Shown in pieces: positions 1 through 8,127 of a stretch of DNA of 26,026 bases (the stretch's first letter is position 1; each line of letters starts with the position of its first letter). A program made the translations under genes and the position numbers. A model generated the notes under the pieces. It had not been told where the DNA came from. It saw only the letters and a list, made by a program, of their open reading frames with translations, and ran no database searches. The stretch covers positions 1 through 26,026 of the forward strand of contig CBFFRQ010000021.1 of the NCBI GenBank assembly GCA_965644315.1, read 5' to 3'. Source of the DNA: Caecitellus pseudoparvulus. Taxonomy: Eukaryota > Bigyra: Bicosoecida.

Positions 1-407
1 ACACACCACCTCGCTCACGCTGCCCCGCCAACAGCCCAGCCTGCTCCAACAGCGCACTCCCCGCATCACGCAGTGTAGCTTCCAGCTCCACCAGGCTCAT
101 GGCCGATGGAGCGTCGCCTGCAGCAGGCGCTTCGCCACGCCCAATGGCTGCCAGTCCTCGCAGTGCTGGGCCGTGGTCCATGACGCTGCCCGGCAAGCAC
201 TTCACCTTGCGCAAGCATGCCGCCACCACCTCAGCCTGCTTGCCGTCGACGCCTGCAGTGGGCGCTGCACTGCCCTCCATGGCTTGTCCTGTTGCTGCTG
301 CCTGAGGCGTCGGGGAGGGGCAGGGCGCACTGTGCTGTGGTGTGTGCGACACGCTCTGTCGCAAGTGCTGGCGAAAGCGAGGCACCATGCCTACACCCAC
401 GTACCAT
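1..407 (-). pseudogene. ANK-0: 5' end of an ankyrin-array gene, frameshifted and cut by the window edge
   Basis: This is the N-terminal part of the same gene family as ANK-1 to ANK-4. The start codon is at 407-405, in the same GCCATGGT context as the other copies, and the first residues read MVRGCRHGASLSP. In the TG-rich stretch near 343-350 it is 2 nt shorter than the other copies, so the original frame is lost after about 20 codons. The correct frame is then open from the family's internal Met (280-278, MEGSAAPTAG) to the window edge, ending in the conserved QRERGGV segment. It is therefore either a frameshifted gene or one using the internal start. The repeat region lies outside the window. 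Homology to the other copies is certain; loss of function is inferred. Confidence 0.8.
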
Positions 408-1017
408 GGCGATGGAGAGTAGGGGGTCTAGTCAGGCGTAGCTGTGCTGTAAAGCCGACTCCTGTGGGGTGATGGCAGTGGACGCGTGTGTTGGTGCCGT
501 GGGAAGGCGCTGTCGCATCTGACGTGCGAGGGAGCAACTTCCGCACTTGCACCAGTGCACGCTCACCTGTGGCGGCCAGAAGTGGAGACAAGGCACAATG
601 CACGCTGATGTGCAGATGCCCAATGAACCCACAAGTAAGAGTGGGAAATGGATGAGGAGCAATTTGGTGCAAGACATTGGAAGGGTGCCCCGCTCCGCTC
701 GATGCGATGCCCATCATCCCAGCAAGAAAGGTGCGGAACAAGCTATCTGGACATCCGCAAGATCCCCGTTCGAGTGCTGACGGGAGCTGCGCCAAGGCGC
801 AGAGTGCGATAGAGGGGGTCGACTCGTGCGCTCCGAGCAGCGCTGTCCATACACGGCACTGGACGGGGCAAAACCGCCCGCTTTGCTGTGCCCGCACATG
901 TGCGTGTGAGAGTTGCGGCCTTGTCGTGTCTGGCAGTGTGGCTCCGTCACCCTTCCTTGCCCACTCGATATTCATTGGCGTGGTGGCGATTGCTCTGTCC
1001 CAAGCCACAACAAAGCC
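408..1017. promoter_or_regulatory. Divergent intergenic region between ANK-0 and SU-1
   Basis: This 610-nt region separates the minus-strand ANK start from the plus-strand SU start and is repeated in every module at nearly constant length (610, 612, 609, 612 nt). No conserved coding frame is visible. Recurrent blocks include CCGCTCCGCTCGATGCG, a GC-rich motif around AAAACCGCCCGC, and ATTGG (an inverted CCAAT) about 45 nt upstream of the SU start. A bidirectional promoter is inferred from gene orientation; no convincing TATA box was found. Confidence 0.55.
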
Positions 1018-2432
1018 ATGGCGCTGTCCAGCGCCTCCATGGGGGCACCCGTCTTCCAGCTGGTGCCCCTTGCAGGTGGTACACTGGCTGTTTCAGGCGG
1101 TGGCAGCTCCAAGACTGGCATTGAGAATGCCCTGGTGCGCAGGCGGGCATTCGACGGCTTCGAGAGGCGTGCAAATTCCGCAACCTCCGCTGCCTTGCTC
1201 CACAGACCATGGTGCACGTGGAGAACACCGGCGCCAACAAAGTGGAGCTGGCGAAAGGCACTGCGTTCCTCTCGGGCAGCACCTTTATCACGCACGTGGC
1301 AGTGTCGGAGGACGTGCGTGCCGGCGCAGCCGACGTGGCAACCACTTCTGCACCTTCCTCGGCGACTTTCGCAGGGCAAGCGCGTGGCAGGGGCGGCTGG
1401 AGACAGCATCGTCGTGTTCAACCGCGACGGCGAGAGTGGCAGGTACGGGAGCCGGCAGCCAGGTGGCTGGGCGCCGTCCTGAACACCGTGGCAGTGGCGA
1501 GCGTGAGGAGCTGCCCCCCACCGCCTGGCGTGGCGGCGTGGCTGGCTGGGGATGAGCGCCTGTTCGCCCTGACCCGGGCAGCCTGTGTGCAGCTGGCGGA
1601 CGGGGCGCTGAGCAGGGAGCAGGGCACGGCTCTGGCGCCGGTGCTGCTGTTCACGGCGGTGGGGCTGTACGCCACGACGCCGCCCAGCTGCCGCAACACC
1701 ATCCCGCCCCACCTCGCCGAGCGCACGGCTCGCTTGGCCGGCAAGTGCACCCTGCTCGTGGGTGGCGTGGAGGTGGTGGGCGGCAAGGCGGTGCAGCGTG
1801 ACAGCCCGCCCTCCACACACACCGCCCACGACGACGACGGCAGTGCGCGTGACCTGCTGTTCTGGCTGCTGCAGCGCCTCAGCAACACGGCAGTGCACAA
1901 GGGCGGGCCGGCGGCCACCACGGGCCTGAACGTGTTCGGGGCCATGGCTGGGCAGGTGCCACAGGCGGACCTGCAGCGGTACGTGGTGCCGGTGGCGCGG
2001 GCAGTGTTCCGCACTGTGCAGGCAGCAGAGCACGTGGCCAGCGACCCCCGCCTGGCCGACGCGCCATCCTGGTCAGAGCAGGCACAGCAGGCAGCCGCTG
2101 GAGCGGAGGCAGGTGCCTTGGCGTGTGAGGTCATAGAGGGTGTGCAGGCTGCCATGGGTGCAGATGTGTTCCTGACGGCGTACAACGGCGAGCGGCGGGC
2201 CAGGGCAGCGGCGAAGGAGCGGCGGGCGAAGCAGGTGGCGCAGGGGGCGGTGGCGAACCCGGCAGCAGCTGCAGGGTGTCTGAGTCGGAAGGCACAGGCG
2301 AAAAAGCGCCACGTGGTGAAGCGCATGGGCAAACTGAAGGTGCTGCGAGGTGGTGGTGGAATGGGCAGGAAGCGGGTGTGGGAGGCGTTGGTGCGGTGCG
2401 GAGGGGAGTGCCGGTGTGGGAGGGAGGGCTGA
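1018..2432 (+). CDS. SU-1: intact chimeric gene, Sec12/PREB-like WD40 N-terminus and UTP20-like C-terminus
   Basis: The proposed exons are 1018-1134, 1206-1313, 1375-1442 and 1511-2432, giving 404 residues. The introns (71, 61 and 68 nt) have GT-AG ends; the third acceptor (GGAG) is weak. Exon 1 gives AVSGGGSSKTGIENAL, which resembles the glycine-rich first strand of Sec12/PREB, the ER exchange factor for Sar1. Joining exons 2 and 3 yields a typical WD40 blade, ITHVAVSED-GKRVAGAAGDSIVVFN, which strongly supports intron 2. Exon 4 (about 300 residues) resembles the C-terminal end of UTP20, a U3/90S pre-ribosome HEAT protein: a WLLQRLS helix, then FLTAYNGERRARAAAKERR and a lysine-rich tail with NPAAAAG and KKRHVVKR. 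Most of both parent proteins is missing, so neither activity can be assumed. The ATG at 1018 (AAAGCCATGG) is chosen because conservation as protein begins there. Family names rest on remembered motifs. Confidence 0.7.
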
Positions 2433-2582
2433 GTGGGGATGGTGATGAGGTGTGATGCGGTGTGGTGTCTGCGGTGGAATGTGGTGCGGTATGGGCAGAG
2501 GTGGAGGTGGGGCAGGTGTGCTGGTCTGAGGTGCGTGTCAGGTTTGTCGAATGGTGCATTGGTCTGTGCTTGAAGCTTGGGA

Positions 2583-5500
2583 TCAAATCAACTCCTTCAA
2601 GCTCTCAAACTTGGTGGCTTCCTGTCTCACGCTGTCTGGGATCCTGCGGTGCCCCGTCAGGCCCAACAGCTCACGCACGATGTCTGTGTGGCCATTGCGA
2701 CATGCCCATCGGAAGCCAGCCTCAGGTCCACCCCAAGCCGCCGCGTGCACATCCACCTCCCGCGCCCCAGTCAGGCCCAGCAGCTCACGCACGATGTCTG
2801 TTTCGCCAAGGCGGCATGCCCATCGGAAGCCAGCCTCAGGCCCATCCTCATCCGCCGCATGCACATCCACCTCCCGCGCCCCGCTCAGGCCCAGCAGCTC
2901 ACGCACGATGTCTGTGCGGCCATTGCCGCATGCCTCTCGGAAGCCAGCCTCAGGTCCATCCTCATCCGCCGCATGCACATTCACCTCCCGCGCCCCGCTC
3001 AGGCCCAGCAGCTCACGCACGATGTCTGTGCGGCCATCGCGGCATGCCCATCGGAAGGCGGCCTCAGGTCCATCCTCATCCGCCGCATGCACATTCACCT
3101 CCCGCGCCCCGCTCAGGCCCAACAGCTCACGCACGATGTCTGTGCGGCCATCGCGGCATGCGTACCGGAAGGCGGCCTCAGGTCCATCCCCATCCGCCGC
3201 ATGCACATCCACCTCCCGCGCCCCGCTCAGGCCCAACAGCTCACGCACGATGTCTGTGCGGCCATCGCGGCATGCCCATCGGAAGGCGGCCTCAGGTCCA
3301 TCCTCATCCGCCGCATGCACATTCACCTCCCGCGCCCCGCTCAGGCCCAACAGCTCACGCACGATGTCTGCGTGGCCATTGCCGCATGCCCATCGGAAGG
3401 CAGCCTCAGGTCCATCCCCATCCGCCGCATGCACATCCACTGCCCGCGCCCCGCTCAGGCCCAACAGCTCACGCACGATGCCTGTGCGGCCCCAGCGGCA
3501 TGCACCTCGGAAGGCAGCCTCAGGTCCAGCCCCATCCGTCGCATGCACATCCACCTCCCGCGCCCCAGTGAGACCCAGCAGCTCACGCACGATGTCTATG
3601 TGTCCACTGTAGCATGCACCTCGGAAGCCAGCCTCAGGCCCATGATCATTCGCCGCATGCACATTCACCTCCCGCGCCCCAGTCAGGCCCAGCAGCTCAC
3701 GCACGATAGCTGTTTGTCCATTGGCGCATGCCTCTCGGAAGCCAGCCTCAGGTCCATCCCCATCCGCCGCATGCACATCCACTGCCCGCGCCCCGCTCAG
3801 GCCCAACAGCTCACGCACGATGCCTGTGCGGCCCCAGCGGCATGCCGCTCGGAAGCCAGCCTCAGGTCCATGCTCATCCGCCGCATGCACATCCACTTCC
3901 CGCGCCCCAGTCAGGCCCAGCAGCTCACGCACAATGTCTGTGTGGCCACTGGCACACGCGGCTCGGAAGGCAGCCTCAGGACCATCACTTCTGCGAAATG
4001 GCGCCACCTGAACAAATCCCGCCGCGTGCACGTCCACTGCCTCATCCCCCGTCAAAGACAGCAGCTCACGCACCCTGGCAAGTTTGCCATCCTTGCATGC
4101 TGTAATATACGCTGTCGTGTTCCCCTCACTGAATCTCTTCGGCTCAGGGGCTGGCTCCGACTCTGTTGCCGGTGCTGCCGCAGCTTCAGCTGTCTCCGCC
4201 TGCGCCTGAGCTGCCGCACCAGCTGCCTGCTCCTCATCAAGCACACCCCGCACAGCACTTTCCACACCTTCCAGATGACCCACTCCACCTCCACTTCCCT
4301 CACACGCCATCGCATATGTACCCATGCAGCAACCACTCCCTCCACTCTCCAACACCTCCAACGCGCTCAGCAGTCCATGCTCACCACCTTCACCGCTGCC
4401 CACGAAGTTTGAGTCAACCCCCGAACCGCCACCCAACGCACCACTCTCCATACCAAGCACCTCACACAAAACACACAACACACCACCACCATCACCTCTG
4501 CCACCATCAAGGCGAACTGTGCCCCACACACCGCCACATGCACTCAACACCACCTCACACCCACCCCCATCCAGTGCGCCCACCAGATCACCCACACTGC
4601 CACTCCCCACACCCACCACCACAAAGCTCCCCACACCCACACCACTCAGACTCACTCCACATGCCTCCGCCACAGCACACACACCCAGCACCCTCACAGC
4701 CACGCGCTGCTTCACCTCCAGCCCAACATCGCCCCACGCTTCATCCTCCAGGAACACCCTCAACGGCCACCCCGCCTCACACAGTACCTGCACCGTCACC
4801 ATGCTCCTCTGACCGAGTGGCTCATCAGCCCTGCCTGCTGTACTGCTGTGTGCTAGTGCTGCTCTGCGTGGAGTCTGCGCCATGCGCGGCAGTCCATGGG
4901 CGATGCGAGCAGCTTCGCCACGGTTCACAGCGCCAACACACGTGACAAGCGCTGTCGCACCCGCCTCCACACTCCCTGCCCACTGCTCCGCATCACCAGC
5001 TCCACCCACATCCTCATCCACGATCTCAACCCGTCCACTGTACACACTCACACCCTTGCCGTTCAGACACTCCAAGCCGCTCGACAAGTCCAAGCCATCC
5101 ACAGCCTTCACCCTCCGACCACTCATCACCGGCGCACACCCCAACAGCCCACGCAGCTCCTTCACTGCACTCGCTGCACTCTCCAAGTGCTCCGCAGCAC
5201 TCTCACTCGCCAGATCGCCTGCCGCCTCGCCTCGCAGCCAACCAGCCTGCTGACGCATGCCAGCCAGAGCCGCCTCCGCCGCTGCGTCGCCACCGGCATC
5301 ATGCGTGACTGGGCCACCTTCACCAGCTACATCCACCTCCACCCCCTCAAAGCCTTGCCACCATCGTGTCAGGTCAGCCAGCGCACCCTCCACGTTCACA
5401 CCGGCCCGCACACTGCCCCAAGCACCCACAATGGCGCCCCACAGTGCGCCACCCTCCGGCACTGCATCAACACCCACACCAGACACCGCTGTATGAAGCA

Positions 5501-5957
5501 CATCCACCGCGCAGAAGCACCGAAACGACAGATACTGCAGCGCAGCACACACGCCACCTCGCTCACGCTGCCCCGCCAACAGCCCAGCCTGCTCCAACAG
5601 CGCACTCCCCGCATCACGCAGTGCAGCCTCCAGCTCCACCAGGCTCATGGCCGATGGGGCGTCGCCTGCAGCAGGCGCTTCGCCACGCCCAATGGCTGCC
5701 AGTCCTCGCAGTGCTGGGCCGTGGTCCATGACGTTGCCCGGCAAGCACTTCACCTTGCCCAAGCATGCCGCTACCACCTCAGCCTGCGCGTCATCGATGC
5801 CTACAGTGGGCGCTGCAGCGCCCTCCATGGCTTGTCCTGTTGCTGCTGCCTGAGGCGTCGGGGAGGGGCAGGGCGCTGTGTGCTGTGGTGTGTGTGCGAC
5901 ACGCTTTGTCGCAAGTGCTGGCGAAAGCGAGGCACCACGCCCACGCCCACGCACCAT
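2583..5957 (-). CDS. ANK-1: ankyrin-repeat protein, 12 long repeats
   Basis: An uninterrupted frame of 1124 residues begins MVRGRGRGASLSP and has no visible signal peptide or membrane helix. Residues 1-570 form a region I do not recognise. It includes a helical stretch near 104-160, a hydrophobic strand-rich stretch near 385-480 (VTVQVLCEAGWPLRVFLED) and a Gly/Ser-rich stretch containing SGCCMGTYAMACEG. An Ala/Glu-rich linker (574-607) leads to one degenerate ankyrin unit (613-658) and 12 units of 38 residues from 659, with consensus GPEAxFRxACxxGxTDIVRELL. The normal ankyrin repeat is 33 residues; here the extra residues fall around GLTGAREVDVH. A C-terminal cap reads HRRIPDSVRQEATKFESL. Ankyrin repeats usually bind proteins; the partner here is unknown. 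It converges with SU-1, whose stop lies 150 nt away, and diverges from SU-2. Confidence 0.93.
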   Translation of the reverse strand: MVRGRGRGASLSPALATKRVAHTPQHTAPCPSPTPQAAATGQAMEGAAAPTVGIDDAQAEVVAACLGKVKCLPGNVMDHGPALRGLAAIGRGEAPAAGDAPSAMSLVELEAALRDAGSALLEQAGLLAGQRERGGVCAALQYLSFRCFCAVDVLHTAVSGVGVDAVPEGGALWGAIVGAWGSVRAGVNVEGALADLTRWWQGFEGVEVDVAGEGGPVTHDAGGDAAAEAALAGMRQQAGWLRGEAAGDLASESAAEHLESAASAVKELRGLLGCAPVMSGRRVKAVDGLDLSSGLECLNGKGVSVYSGRVEIVDEDVGGAGDAEQWAGSVEAGATALVTCVGAVNRGEAARIAHGLPRMAQTPRRAALAHSSTAGRADEPLGQRSMVTVQVLCEAGWPLRVFLEDEAWGDVGLEVKQRVAVRVLGVCAVAEACGVSLSGVGVGSFVVVGVGSGSVGDLVGALDGGGCEVVLSACGGVWGTVRLDGGRGDGGGVLCVLCEVLGMESGALGGGSGVDSNFVGSGEGGEHGLLSALEVLESGGSGCCMGTYAMACEGSGGGVGHLEGVESAVRGVLDEEQAAGAAAQAQAETAEAAAAPATESEPAPEPKRFSEGNTTAYITACKDGKLARVRELLSLTGDEAVDVHAAGFVQVAPFRRSDGPEAAFRAACASGHTDIVRELLGLTGAREVDVHAADEHGPEAGFRAACRWGRTGIVRELLGLSGARAVDVHAADGDGPEAGFREACANGQTAIVRELLGLTGAREVNVHAANDHGPEAGFRGACYSGHIDIVRELLGLTGAREVDVHATDGAGPEAAFRGACRWGRTGIVRELLGLSGARAVDVHAADGDGPEAAFRWACGNGHADIVRELLGLSGAREVNVHAADEDGPEAAFRWACRDGRTDIVRELLGLSGAREVDVHAADGDGPEAAFRYACRDGRTDIVRELLGLSGAREVNVHAADEDGPEAAFRWACRDGRTDIVRELLGLSGAREVNVHAADEDGPEAGFREACGNGRTDIVRELLGLSGAREVDVHAADEDGPEAGFRWACRLGETDIVRELLGLTGAREVDVHAAAWGGPEAGFRWACRNGHTDIVRELLGLTGHRRIPDSVRQEATKFESLKELI
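2643..3983 (-). repeat. Tandem 114-bp ankyrin-coding repeats of ANK-1 (12 units)
   Basis: The marker CAGCTCACGCACGATGTCTG (plus strand) recurs every 114 bp, for example at 2781 and 2895. Each period encodes one 38-residue ankyrin unit on the minus strand. Units 8 and 9 are almost identical, and units 2 and 5 share the unusual residues TGIV and GARAVDVH exactly 342 bp apart, which suggests recent exchange within the array. Confidence 0.95.
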
Positions 5958-6569
5958 GGCAATGGACGGCAGGGGGTCTAGTCAGGCGTAGCTGTGCTGT
6001 AAAGCCGACTCCTGCGGGGTGATGGCAGTGGACGCGTGTGTTGGTGCTGTGGGAAGGCGCTGTCGCAGCTTACGTGTGCGAGGGAGCAACTTCCGCACTT
6101 GCACCAGTGCAAGCTCACCTGTCGCGGCCAGAAGTGGAGACAAGGCAGAAGACACGCTGATGTCCGGATGCCCAATGAACCCACAAGTAAGAGTGGGAAA
6201 TGGATGAGGAGCAATTTGGTGCAAGACATGTGAAGGGTGTCCCGCTCCGCTCGATGCGGTGCGCATCATCTCAGCAAGAGAGGTGCGGAACTAGCTATCT
6301 GGACATCCGCAAGATCCCCGTTCGAGTGCTGACGGGAGCTGCGTCAAGGCGCGGAGTGCGATGGAGGGGGTGGACTCGTGCGCTCCGAGCAGCGCTGTCC
6401 ATACACGGCACTGGGCGGGGCAAAACCGCCCGCTTTGCTGTGCCCGCACTTTTGTGTGTAAGGGTTGCGGCCTTGTCGTGTCTGGCAGTGTGGCTCCGTC
6501 ACCCTTCCTTGCCCACACGATATTCATTGGCGTGGTGGCGACTGCTCTGTCCCAAGCCACAACAAAGCC
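5958..6569. promoter_or_regulatory. Divergent intergenic region between ANK-1 and SU-2
   Basis: This 612-nt copy of the divergent region contains the perfect palindrome CTTGCACCAGTGCAAG (6098-6113, 7-bp arms and 2-nt spacer) and a GGGCGG...CCGCCC inverted pair around GGCAAAA near 6415-6435. Both lie where an operator or bidirectional promoter element could sit. No conserved ORF is visible. Function is inferred from position only. Confidence 0.55.
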
Positions 6570-7961
6570 ATGGCGCTGTCCAGCGCCTCCATGGGGGCAC
6601 CCGTCTTCCAACTGGTGCCCCTCGCAGGTGGAACTCTGGCTGTTTCAGGCGGTGGCAGCTCCAAGACTGGCATTGAGAATGCCCTGGTGCGCAGGCGGGC
6701 ATTCGACGGCTGCGAGTGGCGTGCAAATTCCGCAACCGCCGCTGCCTTGCTCCCCAGACCATGGTGCACGTGGAGAACACCGGCGCCAACAAAGTGGAGC
6801 TGGCGAAAGGCACTGCGTTCCTCTCGGGCAGCACCTTCATCACGCACGTGGCAGTGTCGGAGGACGTGCGTGCCGGCGCTGCCGACGTGGCAACCACTTT
6901 TACACCTACCTCGGCGACTTTCGCAGGGTAAGCGCGTGGCAGGGGCGGCTGGAGACAGCATCGTCGTGTTCAACCGCGACGGCGAGAGTGGCAGGTACGG
7001 GAGCCGGCAGCCAGGTGGTTGGGCGCCGTCCTGAACACCGTGGCAGTGGCGAGTGTGGGGAGCTGCCCCCCACCGCCTGGCGTGGCGGCGTGGCTGGCTG
7101 GGGATGAGCGCCTGTTCGCCTTGGCCCGGGCAGCCTGTGTGCAGCTGGCGGACGGGGCGCTGAGCAGGGAGCAGGGCACGGCCCTGGCGCCGGTGCTGCT
7201 GTTCACGGCGGTGGGGCTGTACGCCACCACGCCGCCCAGCTCCCGCAACACCATCCCGCCCCACCTCGCCGAGCGCACTGCTCGCTTGGCCGGCAAGTGC
7301 ACCCTGCTCGTGGGTGGCATGGAGGTGGTGGGCGGCAAGGCGGTGCAGCGAGACAGCCCGCCCTCCACACACACCGCCCACAACGATGGAGGCAGTGCGC
7401 GGGACCCGCTGTTCTGGCTGCTGCAGCGCCTCAGCAACACGGCAGTGTACAAGGGCGGACCGGCGGCCACCACGGCGCTGAACGTGTTCGGGGCCATGGC
7501 TGGGCACTTGCCTCAGGCAGACCTGCAGCGGTACGTGGTGCCGGTGGCGCGGGCAGTGTTCCGCACTGTGCAGGCAGCAGAGCACGTGACCAGCGACCCC
7601 CGCCTGGCCGACGCGCCATCCTGGTCAGAGGAAGGCACAGCAAGCGTCCGCTGCAGTGGAAGCAGGGGCCTTGGCGTCAGAGGTCATGGAGGGCGTGCTG
7701 GCTGCCATGGGCGCAGATGTGTTCTTGACGGCGTACAACGGCGAGCGGCGGGCCAGGGCGGCGGCGAAGGAGTGGCGGGCGAGGCAGGTGGCGCAGGAGG
7801 CGGTGGTGAACCCGGCAGCAGCTGCAGGGTGTCGGAGGGGGAGGGCGCACGTGAAGAAGCGTCACGTGGCGAAGCGTGTGGACATGGTGAAGGTGCTGCG
7901 AGGCGGTGGTGGGAAGGGCAGGAAGTGGGGAAGGAGGAGTGGGAGGCGTGAGAGGGATTGA
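6570..7961 (+). pseudogene. SU-2: frameshifted copy of the Sec12-like/UTP20-like chimeric gene
   Basis: The exon layout matches SU-1 base for base: 6570-6686, 6758-6865, 6927-6994 and exon 4 from 7063, with introns of 71, 61 and 68 nt. Substitutions relative to SU-1 in exons 1 and 3 are synonymous, including GGC to GGT at the start of exon 3. Around 7629-7640 one extra base (GAGGAAGG against GAGCAGG) shifts the frame just after DPRLADAPSWSE. The UTP20-like tail then continues in another frame as MEAGALASEVMEG... to a stop at 7959-7961. Unless the shift is bypassed, the lysine-rich tail is lost and an out-of-frame peptide is added up to 7951. Confidence 0.75.
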
Positions 7962-8127
7962 TGTGTGGAGGGGTGGAGGGGTGTGCAATGCAGGTGTGGG
8001 AGCGGGGGGGCGTTGAAGTGGTGGTGAGGTGTGCTGTGTGGTGTGTGGAGGAGGGACGTGTATGCTGGTATGGAGGTGTGGCGGGTGTGCTGGCCTGACG
8101 TGGGGACCAGGTTTGCCACATGGTGCA

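Noticed and set aside
913-1017. Earlier start for SU-1 (MRPCRVWQCG...)
   Set aside because: The upstream codons are not conserved as protein among copies and the GCCATGG context at 1018 is better. An extension cannot be fully excluded.
2643-3983. CRISPR-like periodic repeat
   Set aside because: The 114-bp period has no repeat/spacer alternation; whole units are similar and encode ankyrin repeats.
2577-4412. Long plus-strand ORF (611 codons) antisense to ANK-1, with similar ones antisense to ANK-2, -3 and -4
   Set aside because: It mirrors the 114-bp ankyrin coding repeat and codon bias. Its peptide is a repetitive shadow, and the minus-strand frame carries recognisable ankyrin motifs and conserved starts.
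6315-6345. tRNA-like B box (CCGTTCGAGTGC) in the divergent region
   Set aside because: There is no matching A box, no acceptor stem and no cloverleaf around it.
6924-6942. GGTAAG in SU-2 and SU-4 as a splice donor
   Set aside because: SU-1 and SU-3 have GGCAAG at this place. Reading it as Gly-Lys completes a WD40 blade, and the change is synonymous.
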